NCBI RefSeq assembly: GCF_001723685.1
Contig: NZ_MCBX01000008.1
Coordinates: 1-64,000 of the forward strand
Reading direction: 5' to 3'
Length of the DNA: 64,000 bases
DNA from: Candidatus Marithrix sp. Canyon 246
GTDB lineage: Bacteria > Pseudomonadota > Gammaproteobacteria > Beggiatoales > Beggiatoaceae
The notes below the pieces were generated by a model. It made no database searches. It had not been told where the DNA came from and saw only the letters and a list, made by a program, of their open reading frames with translations. Positions 20,268-28,472 of the stretch are shown piece by piece. Position 1 is the stretch's first letter. Each line of letters starts with the position of its first letter. The position numbers and the translations under genes are program-made.

Positions 20268-20928
20268 TTAATGAAACATTAAAAATACACACATAGCCAA
20301 TATTTCAAAGCAACTAATCACGATTAACATATAAGCAATGCGTCGCGCTGATGGTTTCATTGTTTGCCATACACGGCACATATACCACCGGTATAATGGA
20401 AACCATTTCCAGCGTTGCCAACTTTGTAAGTATTTATATATCGCGTTGCCCCAAGGGATTAGACTTTTGTCAACTTCAGCTAAGTCTGCTTCGGAGCTGC
20501 CGCTATAGTCGTCAGTAATTATTAACGCATTGGCTTCAATTTTTAAAATTGTTGCCTTTTTTATACCGCTTTCATAGTTAATTTTTAAGCCTTCTACTGA
20601 GATTGTGGTGTTTATTTCTTGGTTATTACTCAGGTTTTTGAAATGTATATGATAGGTATTAGTGTCAATTTGTCGCCATTCTATGAATTCTAGCAGTGGA
20701 TTTATACGATATAATGCCTTCTACTGAGATTGTGGTGTTTATTTCTTGGTTATTACTCAGGTTTTTGAAATGTATATGATAGGTATTAGTGTCAATTTGT
20801 CGCCATTCTATGAATTCTAGCAGTGGATTTATACGATATAATCGTTCTAAATCACTGCAAAATTCATGTAATTGCTTATTTGATAATGGGGTTGCTATAC
20901 GTACCCATGCTTTATCTTCACTAGACAT
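20268..20928 (-). pseudogene. Unknown membrane protein gene, copy 1, broken by a tandem duplication
   Basis: The frame starts at 20928 (MSSEDKAWVRIATPLSNKQL), overlapping usp by eight bases. A 127-bp direct tandem repeat (20589-20715 and 20716-20842) shifts the frame. Removing one unit restores a protein of about 178 residues that ends in a basic, Trp-rich segment (LQSWQRWKWFPLYRWYMCRV) and a membrane helix (YMLIVISCFEILAMCVFLMF). The family is not recognised. A second copy at 27792-28301 is broken differently. Ancestrally it was the last gene of an est-smORF-usp-unknown operon. Confidence 0.8.
20589..20842. repeat. 127-bp tandem direct duplication
   Basis: gccttctactgagattgtgg begins at 20589 and again at 20716, and both units end in gatttatacgatataat. 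The two units look identical by eye. Because 127 is not a multiple of three, the host gene is frameshifted. The paralogue near 28.1 kb holds this segment only once. Confidence 0.95.
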
Positions 20929-21373
20929 TTGGGATAATCAGTAAAGGAATGGATAAGTTAGCCAATATTTTCTTACAATCCATGCGTGAATTCAATCCAG
21001 TTTCAGATTTAGGGCGAGTGGAGCCGATTACAATTAAATCAAAGTTGTGTGAATCTGCTACTTTTAATAAACATTCAGTTGGTTTTCCCTGTAGCAATTC
21101 CAGATTATAATTAATATTGCGTTCTGCTGCGGCAGCACTTACTCGCTGAATATTTATTTCAACTTCCTGTTTTAATTCAGCTTCTAAATAATTGCCATAG
21201 TCAATTTGAGTGATCGCATTATTTAACCAATCATCTCCCATCATACCTTTCCAAAAATCTGGTATCACTATCAGATGATATAAGTCGCTATCCGATAAAT
21301 TCAAAGCGGCAACTTCTGCCGCACAAGCACCCGGTGTACCATGACTTGCTAGTAAAATATTATTATAAGACAT
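20921..21373 (-). CDS. Universal stress protein (UspA family)
   Basis: A 150-residue single-domain Usp: the first strand NNILLASHGTPGACAAEVAA, a central IDYGNYLEAELKQEV helix, and the ATP-loop region FDLIVIGSTRPKSETG followed by KILANLSIPLLIIP. The G-2x-G-9x-G(S/T) nucleotide motif is only partly kept, so ATP binding is uncertain. It overlaps the broken gene downstream by eight bases and shares one base (TAATG) with the 43-residue gene upstream. This is the only intact usp of at least three copies in the region. Confidence 0.87.
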   Translation of the reverse strand: MSYNNILLASHGTPGACAAEVAALNLSDSDLYHLIVIPDFWKGMMGDDWLNNAITQIDYGNYLEAELKQEVEINIQRVSAAAAERNINYNLELLQGKPTECLLKVADSHNFDLIVIGSTRPKSETGLNSRMDCKKILANLSIPLLIIPNV

Positions 21374-21504
21374 TAATCAACCAACAAATATACGCCTAAT
21401 GCAATTAGCAAAGAACAAGCTAATGCCATCCAATCTTCATGACGATCAGTATTAAAGATTGTTAAAGCGGAACCACGTTTAAATTTAATTTGTTCTTTAG
21501 ACAT
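21373..21504 (-). CDS. 43-residue membrane protein, copy 1
   Basis: A short gene: MSKEQIKFKRGSALTIFNTD, then RHEDWMALACSLLIALGVYL and LVD. GGAG sits 10 bases before the ATG. The N-terminus is basic and the C-terminus is one membrane helix, so it is probably an inner-membrane microprotein. Its stop shares a base with the usp start. An almost identical copy (one synonymous change) lies at 28473-28604, although the genes around both have decayed, which suggests selection on this peptide. Function unknown. Confidence 0.75.
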   Translation of the reverse strand: MSKEQIKFKRGSALTIFNTDRHEDWMALACSLLIALGVYLLVD

Positions 21505-21509
21505 TTTTT

Positions 21510-21690
21510 ATATCTCCATAAAATTAGTAAGGAATGAACTTATATTATTTATTTCTACTTAATTCAGCATAATTTAAAGAAATCACATTATCAATTATAC
21601 CATGTAACCAAATTATACTAGCATTAACTGCTTGTGGTGGTTCTATAAAAGTAGAGAATTTAGACCTGTCAGGTCTTTGAACTATATTAA
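21510..21690 (-). pseudogene. Carboxylesterase gene remnant, copy 1, plus flank
   Basis: This stretch equals the 3' end, a middle piece and the 5' end of the intact esterase gene at 29237-29896, with two internal deletions. One deletion joins the two CCATGT sites of the intact gene (near 29395 and 29835). The remnant at 28611-28786 has the same joins, so the deletions came before copies 1 and 2 separated. A GACCTGTCAGGTC hairpin (21663-21675) lies within the shared flank. Confidence 0.85.
21663..21675. repeat. GACCTGTCAGGTC repeat copy 2
   Basis: A bare palindrome of the family found behind several stop codons. The homologous flank of copy 2 (near 28765) reads gacggtctttgaac, lacking the inner bases, so the repeat was gained or partly lost after duplication. 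Confidence 0.6.
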
Positions 21691-21695
21691 GTCTT

Positions 21696-21776
21696 GTAGG
21701 GTCGGTGATAACCGACCATTCTGATATTTTAGATTAACACTAAATGGTCGGTTACGCGATGCTCCACCGACCCTAC
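21696..21776. repeat. Inverted repeat with GTAGGGTCGGTG ends
   Basis: gtagggtcggtgataaccgaccatt is mirrored by aatggtcggttacgcgatgctccaccgaccctac, leaving a short AT-rich loop. Related half-elements occur at 22830-22855 and 26955-27022. It looks like a short palindromic repetitive element with no coding. Confidence 0.8.
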
Positions 21777-21806
21777 TACCTAATTTTAATTTATAAAGGC
21801 TAAATC

Positions 21807-21869
21807 ATGAAAACCTATCATGGTAGTTGCCACTGTAAAAAAATCAAGTTCACAGTAACTACAAATTAA
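21807..21869 (+). pseudogene. GFA-family gene, 5' fragment
   Basis: MKTYHGSCHCKKIKFTVTTN then stop. It is nearly identical to the start of the intact GFA gene at 27276 and shares its upstream bases (tataaaggctaaatcatg). Only the first zinc-binding CxC remains. Confidence 0.85.
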
Positions 21870-22188
21870 ATGAGCAACTGAAAAAATAAGGCTAATCAGC
21901 CTAGGGATGATGTATATCATATCATTAAGCCCTGAAGGGGCGTATTAAAACATGTATTAAAACCAATATCTTCGCCAAAAGTTGAGTTTAGTACAACGAA
22001 TTAAGAAATAAGCTAATTTATTTATTTATAATTTCTTGTTAGTTAAGCTTCTTTTTTAAATTAGTTCATTTCCTAATTCGTTGTACTAAAGCAGTAGCAT
22101 TTGATCAATTGAAAGATTGAGGTCATATGTTCTCTGTAAAAAAGTATAAAAATATATCATTAGATTGAGCAATTTTCTAAAGCTAATG
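21870..22188. other. Non-coding stretch with repeat fragments
   Basis: It holds a fragment of the element at 45 kb (cctagggatgatgtatatcatatcattaagccctgaaggggcg, 21900-21943), then an inverted repeat at 21988-22090. No gene is seen. Confidence 0.6.
21988..22090. repeat. Inverted repeat with TTTAGTACAACGAATTA ends
   Basis: The left arm 21988-22020 (tttagtacaacgaattaaga onward) pairs with 22058-22090 over about 33 bases with few mismatches and a 37-base AT-rich loop. It shares its ends with 1578-1607 and 41904-41995, so it is one copy of a dispersed non-coding element. Confidence 0.8.
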
Positions 22189-22316
22189 CTGATCAGCAGA
22201 AGAAGCAATCAATTCGAGGATACATTACAAATTTCAAAACTGTTACTAAATGATCAAGAAGATTTAATTCATAAAGCGGTAGGCTGGATGCCAAGAACTA
22301 TGTTAAGATATGCAAA
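22189..22316 (+). pseudogene. DNA alkylation repair (AlkD-like) gene fragment
   Basis: The frame reads [20 protein letters not shown], then [12 protein letters not shown] joined directly to [12 protein letters not shown]. In AlkD-family glycosylases the motifs HKAVGWMLREVGKRD and [13 protein letters not shown] are about 25 residues apart, so an internal deletion fused them. No start or N-terminal half is present. Confidence 0.8.
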
Positions 22317-22405
22317 TAAAATTTTTTTGTTCAGTTATACTCAACATGGTAACAATTTGTGATTCTTGTCATCCTCTTTGTTTAAGCTCTTTCTCTTTTA
22401 TCCAT

Positions 22406-22501
22406 TCATTTAGCCGCTTCTCGTGGATTAAAACCTAAATCTTCAAAAATCTTTGCATTTTCTGAAGTTATATGAGTAATGGAAGTGTCAATATTATTCA
22501 T
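22406..22501 (-). pseudogene. XRE-type antitoxin N-terminal fragment
   Basis: MNNIDTSITHITSENAKIFE followed by DLGFNPREAAK and a stop. The pattern (short lead, IFEDLGF, P-EAA) is the usual N-terminus of small XRE/HigA-like antitoxins. A shifted frame continues briefly (LNEWIKEKELKQR). GGAAAA precedes the ATG. The helix-turn-helix is gone. Confidence 0.5.
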
Positions 22502-22661
22502 AAGTTTTCCTTATTTAAAACTCTCAAGCAGATATATTAATTATATCATAATTTTTATGGCAAGAAATCTATAGGTATAGAATAAATAGTTTGCCCTTGG
22601 AAGTTGTGATCGTAACGATACTCATCGCTAGTACTTCGTCAACTTTAAACTGTCGGGTTTT

Positions 22662-22694
22662 AGACCTGACAGGTTTTAAAAACCTGTCAGGTCT
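22662..22694. repeat. AGACCTGACAGG...CCTGTCAGGTCT hairpin copy 3
   Basis: A 33-base near-perfect palindrome with gttttaaaaac at its centre, followed by gagagtttttc. It is not directly behind a surviving gene, but gene debris surrounds it. Confidence 0.75.
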
Positions 22695-22792
22695 GAGAGT
22701 TTTTCTTTTTATGAAAAGCTATATCACCCATTCAGGCGTTGTACCCCAGCAATTATACCATGTTTAAGCTTGATAATTAAAAACACACGGCG

Positions 22793-22822
22793 GTAAGGCT
22801 ATTACTTATATGGAAGGTGAAA
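22793..22822 (+). pseudogene. phzF 3' fragment
   Basis: ggtaaggctattacttatatggaaggtgaaat matches the 3' end of the phzF-like gene near 26884-26914 (KAITYMEGEI). It runs straight into a GTAGGATCAGTGATAACCGACC half-repeat, which also forms the C-terminus of the gene on the other strand. Confidence 0.75.
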
Positions 22823-23459
22823 TATCTGTAGGATCAGTGATAACCGACCCTACGGAGTTATGGGAATTTTGCAAAAAATATTTAAGTATCCCCAATATTT
22901 TACTACCATCACCGAAATTATATAAATAACTATCTATAACCGCTATATTATCGTGTAAGGATATAAACCGCCAGATTACCCCATCAGTCACTACACCGTA
23001 TATAATAGGAATATTATTAGCTTTTCTCTCATTAAAAATTCTAGCAGCTTCCATTTCCGCTATACATTGAGCATAGCCACCTCCTAAATCTGATTTTTTA
23101 GCTTCAACCAAGATCACAACTGGTGATGTTATATATAACTGGTTATCACTATTAGTTATTATAGAGTCAGGATTACCGGTTAAGCCTTTGCTTTTATCAA
23201 CATTAAAGGCATTACCGACAAAAAAGCTTATGTCAATATGTCTTTTTAATTCCATTAACACATTATCTACTATAAAAGATTGTCTTGCCATCTCGGTATC
23301 TATTTTGATAGCTAGATCAAAAGCTACTTTCATTATTTCAACAAATAAATTACTTAATTTAACTGGCTCAATATTGACATATAACTTATTTTCATCCTTT
23401 ATTACTATTCCTAGCTCAGTATTTATTTGTTCTAGGGTTTTAAAATCACTATAAGACAT
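22806..23459 (-). CDS. PD-(D/E)XK nuclease-like protein of unknown role
   Basis: A start at 23459 is favoured by a strong AAGGAG site 11 bases upstream (a longer frame from 23555 reads through gene debris). The 217 residues contain a likely PD-(D/E)XK core: GNPDSIITNS, then VVILVEAKKSDLGGGYAQCI, which matches the D...ExK metal site, and a Gln-containing helix (AQCIAEMEAARI). The family resembles uncharacterised proteins akin to the N-terminal part of type I restriction subunits. The last ~16 residues (GSVITDPTDISPSI) are translated from a palindromic repeat, so the original C-terminus was lost or extended. Confidence 0.65.
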   Translation of the reverse strand: MSYSDFKTLEQINTELGIVIKDENKLYVNIEPVKLSNLFVEIMKVAFDLAIKIDTEMARQSFIVDNVLMELKRHIDISFFVGNAFNVDKSKGLTGNPDSIITNSDNQLYITSPVVILVEAKKSDLGGGYAQCIAEMEAARIFNERKANNIPIIYGVVTDGVIWRFISLHDNIAVIDSYLYNFGDGSKILGILKYFLQNSHNSVGSVITDPTDISPSI

Positions 23460-23471
23460 TGTTTTATAACT

Positions 23472-23625
23472 CCTTAAAACATAATCATGATTAACATATA
23501 AGTAATGCGTCGCGCTGATGGCTTCATTGCTTGCCATACACGGCGCATATAGCATCGGAGCGTTGCCAACTTTTTATACTTATTAAAGTAGTAGTGGATT
23601 TATACGATATAATCGTTCTAAAACA
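23472..23625 (-). pseudogene. Unknown membrane protein gene, fragment (copy 4)
   Basis: taacatataagtaatgcgtcgc onward, then ccatacacggcgcatat and gtggatttatacgatataatcgttcta, match the 3' part and part of the middle of the genes at 20268-20928 and 27792-28301 with several deletions. It directly follows the PD-(D/E)XK gene's ribosome site; the same junction is found at 27740-27800. Confidence 0.8.
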
Positions 23626-23809
23626 ATGATACTTGTATTTAATATTAAAGTCAAGTTGTTATTTGACTGTTACTACAGAGACATTGATGTTTACATAAAT
23701 ACCATTTATAATATAATGTGATTATCTATTAACTAGTGGTGAGCAAGATATGAAAAAAGTAAATAAAAATGTGTTTTTTGCTGTAATATTAGACAAAATG
23801 GAAACTTGA

Positions 23810-24118
23810 TTGATGAATCAAATAAAGTATATAAAAGGTGATGCAACCTCTCCCCAAGCTAAAGGTACAAAAATAATTTGCCATATTTGCAATGATATTG
23901 GAGCTTGGGGCAAAGGATTTGTTTTAGCCATATCAAAACGATGGTCAGAGCCAGAAGCCGATTATAGAAAATGGCACCAATCAAAAAATGATTTTTATTT
24001 AGGTAATGTACGTTTCATACAAGTAGAAGAAGAGCTTTATGTTGCAAATATGATTGGACAAAGAGATATAAAAACCAGTCACAAAATTCCTCCAATACCT
24101 TATGAAGCTGTTAGATAA
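23810..24118 (+). pseudogene. Macro-domain gene, truncated
   Basis: IKYIKGDATSPQAKGTKIIC, then CNDIGAWGKGFVLAISKRW, is the start of an ADP-ribose-binding macro domain (phage and Appr-1''-p-like type). The frame stops after PPIPYEAVR at the point where the family continues with a glycine-rich IGCGLAGG loop and a final helix. Faint traces (LVENILVNNN) follow in the same direction. About two thirds of the domain is left, so it is probably inactive, though a short stable product is possible. Confidence 0.7.
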
Positions 24119-24164
24119 TTAGTAGAAAACATTTTAGTAAACAATAATATAAATATTTTAGTGT

Positions 24165-24437
24165 ATGATATTTAAAACAGATACATATATAGAACAACAA
24201 CAAAGATTGCCTGATAGTGGGCGTAATATCCTTGCTAATCATGATGATGAAAGTATTATTGTCTATCAAGCATACGGTCCGAGCATAGGAAATTTTGCAG
24301 CACAAAATGGATATTTTGGAGGGCAGTTTAATTTTGATAGAATGACATGGATAAAAACTAACTTTCTTTGGATGATGTATCGTTCCGAATGGGGAACCAA
24401 AGAAGGGCAAGAAATAGTTTTCCCTCTATCAGTTTGA
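24165..24437 (+). pseudogene. DUF4291 gene, 5' half
   Basis: The frame contains the DUF4291 hallmarks: RLPDSGRNILANHDDESIIV, YQAYGPSIGNFAAQNGYFGG and FLWMMYRSEWGTKEGQE. About 85 of the usual ~190-200 residues remain; the frame then crosses into a GFA gene fragment and stops. The family is of unknown function. Confidence 0.8.
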
Positions 24438-24556
24438 CTCAAAAGAAGCAAAGCATTACTTTTGCAAACAGTGTGGCATCCATCCTTTCAGCAATCCTTG
24501 ATGGTCAAAATTGGGAACAGGCTGTTGCAAAGTTAAATGAGCAATACCATGAATAA
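24422..24556 (+). pseudogene. GFA-family gene, 3' fragment with internal deletion
   Basis: The frame YQFDSKEAKHYFCKQCGIHP is followed by FSNP, then jumps to DGQNWEQAVAKLNEQYHE in a shifted frame. Compared with the intact gene at 27276-27665 about 100 bases between FSNP and DGQNW are missing. It follows the DUF4291 fragment without a gap. Confidence 0.85.
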
Positions 24557-24564
24557 AATACATT

Positions 24565-25602
24565 ATGAAATATCAAAAACTTGGTCGTACAAATTTAAAG
24601 GTTAGTCGAATTGGTTTAGGTACAATGACGTGGGGATTACAAAATACTCAAGAGCAAGGTTTTGAGCAGATGGATTATGCGCTTAATCAGGGAATTAATT
24701 TGTTTGATACCGCTGAAATGTATGCCATCCCTCCCAGCGATAAAACTTATGGTACTACTGAGACTATTATTGGTAATTGGTTCGCCTCACGCCAAACTCG
24801 TGACAAAGTGATTCTTGCCACAAAAATAGCAGGACCGGGCTTATCTTGGATCAGAAATGGTGAGATGATTAACAAGAAAAATCTGCTATTAGCACTTGAA
24901 GGCAGCTTAAAAAGATTGCAAACAGATTATATTGATTTATATCAATTGCATTGGCCTAATCGGGACTCTTATCACTTTGGCAAAACGTGGAATTATGCGC
25001 CACGATTTGATATAAAACAACAAACAGATAATTTTCTTGAAGTACTCCAGACACTGCAAACACTGGTTCAATATGGAAAAATCCGTCATTTTGGACTCTC
25101 TAACGAAACAGCTTGGGGGATTAGCAAATGGCTACAATTAGCGCAACAACACGATTTGCCAAGAGTTGTATCAATACAAAATGAATATTCCTTGCTTTGC
25201 CGCCATTTTGAATCTGACTTAAGTGAAATTGCTTTAAATGAGGACTGTGGATTACTTGCTTGGTCACCACTATGTCGCGGCATGATCAGTGGAAAATACT
25301 TAAATGGTGCGCGACCAGAGGGAGCAAGATTAACCATTGAAACACGAAAAGAACACCGTATCCAACCCATGAGCGATGCGGCGATTGTACGATATATTAA
25401 GCTGGCTAAAGAAAATGACTTAGATGTCAATCAAATGGCGATTGCCTTCGTTAATAGTCAGCCATTTGTTACCTCAACGCTTATTGGTGCGACCAATATG
25501 ACACAACTAAAAACCAATATTGATGCCATTGATTTGCATTTATCAGATGACATTAAAACCGAAATAGAGACTATTCGTCGAGACTATCCGGCACCGTTTT
25601 AG
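24565..25602 (+). CDS. Aldo/keto reductase (Tas-like)
   Basis: A 345-residue NADPH-dependent aldo/keto reductase with the catalytic tetrad Asp48, Tyr53, Lys87 and His129 (NLFDTAEMY, LATKIAG, DLYQLHWPNRD). The length and the extra loop at LHWPNRD fit the Tas/YajO branch. It starts eight bases after the preceding gene fragment and is followed six bases later by a small exported-protein gene. It is one of the few intact genes in the scrambled 20-30 kb block. Substrate unknown. Confidence 0.92.
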   Translation: MKYQKLGRTNLKVSRIGLGTMTWGLQNTQEQGFEQMDYALNQGINLFDTAEMYAIPPSDKTYGTTETIIGNWFASRQTRDKVILATKIAGPGLSWIRNGEMINKKNLLLALEGSLKRLQTDYIDLYQLHWPNRDSYHFGKTWNYAPRFDIKQQTDNFLEVLQTLQTLVQYGKIRHFGLSNETAWGISKWLQLAQQHDLPRVVSIQNEYSLLCRHFESDLSEIALNEDCGLLAWSPLCRGMISGKYLNGARPEGARLTIETRKEHRIQPMSDAAIVRYIKLAKENDLDVNQMAIAFVNSQPFVTSTLIGATNMTQLKTNIDAIDLHLSDDIKTEIETIRRDYPAPF

Positions 25603-25607
25603 CACTT

Positions 25608-26153
25608 ATGAAAATTATTTTAAAAATCATTTTGATTGTTACCTTAGTTGCGGAAAGTTCAACATATGCAACCGACAAGAAGATTGATATTGCTGAAAAG
25701 GTGTTATTTAGGGCAACAACAAGTGATAATACAGTTTCAGCATTATGGGTAGGCGTTGATCCAAATATTGAATTAGAAACCTCAGATATGCCTTTAACAT
25801 TTGGTGTGCATAAATTGTATTTTGAATTCCCGAAAACTAAGGAAAAATTAGCATTTAATCCAAGGGGTCAACTTTTTTTTAGTGATTGGTCTTTTAATAT
25901 CTTTAGCCCAGATTATCGTTTTGTAGTATTACTGCAAGATCATTATGGACCATACCATATTATTCCCATTTCTAACTTACAAGATTATTTAGCTGGAAAA
26001 AATCCACAGTTTGAAATTGTTGAAGCTAGTAATGGTAAAGTTAGCGCAGTTCATGGAGAAATTAATTGGCTTTCGATTGACACAATAGAATTCAGTGCAT
26101 GGTGTTGTGGTGGTAGCTACACGGTTATTCATAAAATTGGTGAAAAAAAATGA
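25608..26153 (+). CDS. Exported protein of unknown function
   Basis: The 181-residue product has a signal peptide (MKIILKIILIVTLVAESSTY) and a beta-rich mature domain with repeated aromatic residues (FFSDWSFNIFSPDYRFVVLL). It ends with a paired cysteine motif (AWCCGGSYTV). No known family is recognised. It sits five bases after the aldo/keto reductase and overlaps the start of phzF by four bases (ATGA), so the three formed an operon. Confidence 0.6.
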   Translation: MKIILKIILIVTLVAESSTYATDKKIDIAEKVLFRATTSDNTVSALWVGVDPNIELETSDMPLTFGVHKLYFEFPKTKEKLAFNPRGQLFFSDWSFNIFSPDYRFVVLLQDHYGPYHIIPISNLQDYLAGKNPQFEIVEASNGKVSAVHGEINWLSIDTIEFSAWCCGGSYTVIHKIGEKK

Positions 26154-26943
26154 AATTACCAATATATCAAGTAGATGCTTTTGCCGATGAATTATTTTCA
26201 GGCAATCCAGCGGCAGTAGTTATACATGAAATTGAATTATCTATTGAAATAATGCAAAAAATTGCCGCTGAAAATAACTTATCAGAAACAGCTTTTGTTT
26301 ATAAAAAAGATCAAACTTATAAGATTCGATGGTTTACGCCAACAGTTGAAGTTGATTTATGTGGACATGCAACATTGGCAGCCGCACATGTACTTTTTGT
26401 CCCAATGAAAAAATCTCATTTTCATCAAATAGCGGCATTTTAGATGTTGAAAAAAAACAAGAATATTTATATTTAAACTTTCCTGCTGATACACTTCATC
26501 AAATTGAAATATCAAAACAAATTATAAATGGACTAGGAGAAAAACCATTAGAACTATATAAAGGTAGGGATGATTTTTTAGCAATACTAGAAAACGAAGA
26601 AACTATTGCCTCAGTTTCACCAAATATGGAAATATTATCTAAACTACCATCAAGAGGAATTATAGTATCTGCACAAGGCAATGAAACGGATTTTGTATCG
26701 CGCTTTTTTGCACCACAAGCAGGAATTCCAGAAGACCCTGTAACAGGATCAGCACATACTACATTGATACCATATTGGTCAAAAAGATTAGCAAAACCAG
26801 ATTTACAAGCTAGACAAATATCCAAACGAGGAGGAAGTTTGGTTTGTAGAAATCTTGAATTGAATAATCGGGTTGAAATTGGGGGAAAAGCTATTACTTA
26901 TATGGAAGGTGAAATTTTACTAAAATGGCAAAATGTTGCCTAA
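26150..26943 (+). pseudogene. PhzF-family isomerase gene with one frameshift
   Basis: Frame 1 (26150-26397) reads YQVDAFADELFSGNPAAVVI and WFTPTVEVDLCGHATLAAAH, with the conserved Glu of NNLSETAF. Near 26398-26405 the frame shifts and continues as CPNEKISFSSNSGILDV through RFFAPQAGIPEDPVTGSAHT to the end. Together the halves make a normal-length PhzF fold protein (~265 residues). A single-base event separates them, so this may be a recent mutation or a sequencing error. PhzF relatives isomerise or epimerise small metabolites; this one's substrate is unknown. Confidence 0.88.
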
Positions 26944-26954
26944 GGTACAGCCAT

Positions 26955-27022
26955 GTAGGGTTGGTGAAACGAAGTGAAACCGAGAATCCAATCAATTCAC
27001 ACAAAATGGTCGGTTACGCTAC
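26955..27022. repeat. GTAGGGTTGGTG half-palindromic repeat
   Basis: gtagggttggtgaaacgaag at 26955 and aaaatggtcggttacgctacc ending near 27022 are variants of the 21696-21776 element. It lies directly after phzF, as the related half-element does after the phzF fragment at 22793. Confidence 0.6.
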
Positions 27023-27043
27023 CTAGATTTAATTTATAAACTG

Positions 27044-27256
27044 ATGTTACGCACTATCTTTTTGTAAAAAACCAAACACCGCCTAGAGCTAAAGCTCAAA
27101 GCTTAAGTCTGCTAAAGCAGACTAATATTAAGCCTATATAGTTTTTAGTGCTTATTAATGAAGTTTGTTAGTCGGCTTTAGCCGACTTTAGCTATGAGCC
27201 TTGAGCTTTAGCTCTAGGCGGTGTTTGGTTTATTACAAAAGCTTGGTGCGTAACAT
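27044..27256. mobile_element. MITE-like element, CCAAACACCGCC family
   Basis: The outermost bases atgttacgcac and gtgcgtaacat (27044-27054 and 27246-27256) are perfect inverted repeats. Inside are accaaacaccgcctagagct with its complement, and further nested stems containing agtctgctaaagcagact and agtcggctttagccgact. It has no coding capacity, at 213 bases. Relatives occur at 28875-29050 and 36354-36598. Confidence 0.8.
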
Positions 27257-27275
27257 AAGTTATAAAGGTTAAATC

Positions 27276-27665
27276 ATGAAAACATATCACGGCAGTTGCC
27301 ACTGTAAAAAAATCAAGTTCAAAGTAACAACAAATCTCGATAAAGTGGTATCCTGTAATTGCTCAATTTGTACTAAAAAAGGTGTTCTTCATCATCGCGT
27401 AACACCAGAACAATTTACTTTACTTGAAGGCAAAGAATATTTGTCCCTCTATCAGTTTGATTCAAAAGAAGCAAAGCATTACTTTTGCAAGCAATGTGGC
27501 ATTCATCCTTTCAGTAATCCTCGTGCGGCACCTGATATGTACAGTATCAATGTACGCTGTTTAGATGATTTTGATTTAGAAAAAGAATCCTATAAAATAA
27601 TTAAATTTGATGGTCAAAATTGGGAAGAGGCTGTGCTAAAATTAAATCAGCAATACAATGAATAA
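27276..27665 (+). CDS. GFA-family (glutathione-dependent formaldehyde-activating-like) protein
   Basis: A 129-residue zinc protein with ligands in CHCKKIKF, CNCSICTKKG and CKQCGIHPF, the layout of the GFA (Mss4-like) fold. The name derives from one enzyme said to speed S-hydroxymethylglutathione formation; most members are untested. This is the only complete copy: fragments of the same gene lie at 21807 and 24422. The protein is nearly identical to those fragments where they overlap, so the duplications are fairly recent. Confidence 0.87.
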   Translation: MKTYHGSCHCKKIKFKVTTNLDKVVSCNCSICTKKGVLHHRVTPEQFTLLEGKEYLSLYQFDSKEAKHYFCKQCGIHPFSNPRAAPDMYSINVRCLDDFDLEKESYKIIKFDGQNWEEAVLKLNQQYNE

Positions 27666-27739
27666 GATTCATTTGGAAACTATTAGTAATAAGAGGAATA
27701 ATATGGACTTGAAAACCTATATGGCTGAAATAGTTCATC

Positions 27740-27800
27740 TTTTATTACTATTCCTAGCTCAGTATTTATTTGTTCTAGGGTTTATAAATCCTTAAAACAT
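27740..27800 (-). pseudogene. PD-(D/E)XK gene 5' fragment
   Basis: tttattactattcctagctcagtatttatttgttctagggttt is the N-terminal coding sequence of the gene at 22806-23459 (codons for ELGIVIK). It is followed after a deletion by its ribosome site (ccttaaaac) and the 3' end of the neighbouring unknown gene, giving the same gene junction as at 23459-23480. Confidence 0.8.
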
Positions 27801-28301
27801 AATCAAAAACAAACATATAGCCAATAATTTAAAGCAGCTAATCACAATTAACATATAAGCAATGCGTCGCGCTGATGGTTTCATTGTTTGCCATACACGG
27901 CACATATACCACCGGTATAATGGAAACCATTTCCAGCGTTGCCAACTTTGTAAGTATTTATATATCGCGTTGCCCCAAGGGATTAGACTTTTGTCAACTT
28001 CAGCTAAGTCTGCCTCGGAGCTGCCGCTATAGTCGTCAGTAATTATTAACGCATTGGCTTCAATTTTGAAAATGGTTGCCGTTTTTATGCCTTCTACTGA
28101 GATTGTGGTGTTTATTTCTTGGTTATTACTCAGGTTTTTGAAATGTATATGATAGGTATTAGTGTCAATTTGTCGCCATTCTATGAATTCTAGCAGTGGA
28201 TTTATACGATATAATAGTTATAAATCACTGCAAAATTCATGTAATTGCTTATTTGATAATGGGGTTGCTATACGTACCCATGCTTTATCTTTACTAGACA
28301 T
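27792..28301 (-). pseudogene. Unknown membrane protein gene, copy 2, with nonsense mutation
   Basis: This copy lacks the 127-bp duplication of copy 1, but the codon GAA of copy 1 (in DLERLYR) is TAA here (DL*LLYR) at about residue 28. It has also lost eight codons in frame after ISVEG. The rest, down to CFKLLAICLFLIMF and the stop at 27792, is open. The two copies were thus inactivated independently. Confidence 0.85.
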
Positions 28302-28310
28302 TTGGGATAA

Positions 28311-28472
28311 CCAACAAAGGAGTGTTTAAGTTAGCCAATAATTGTTTACAATATTGCGTTCTGCTGCGGCAGCACTTACGCGCTGAATATTTATTTCAAC
28401 TTCCTGTTTTAATTCAGCTTCTAAATGATTGCCATAATCAATTTGAGTGATCGCATTATTTAACCTAAGACA
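28311..28472 (-). pseudogene. Universal stress protein gene remnant, copy 2
   Basis: Pieces of the usp gene at 20921-21373 survive: the start (gacattaatcaacc side), AITQIDYGNHLEAELKQEVE, and AAAERNI. Internal deletions removed the first 50 residues and most of the C-terminal half. Confidence 0.85.

Noticed and set aside
24111-24451. Minus-strand frames across the DUF4291 and GFA fragments
   Set aside because: They are antisense to recognisable coding remnants and show no family similarity of their own.
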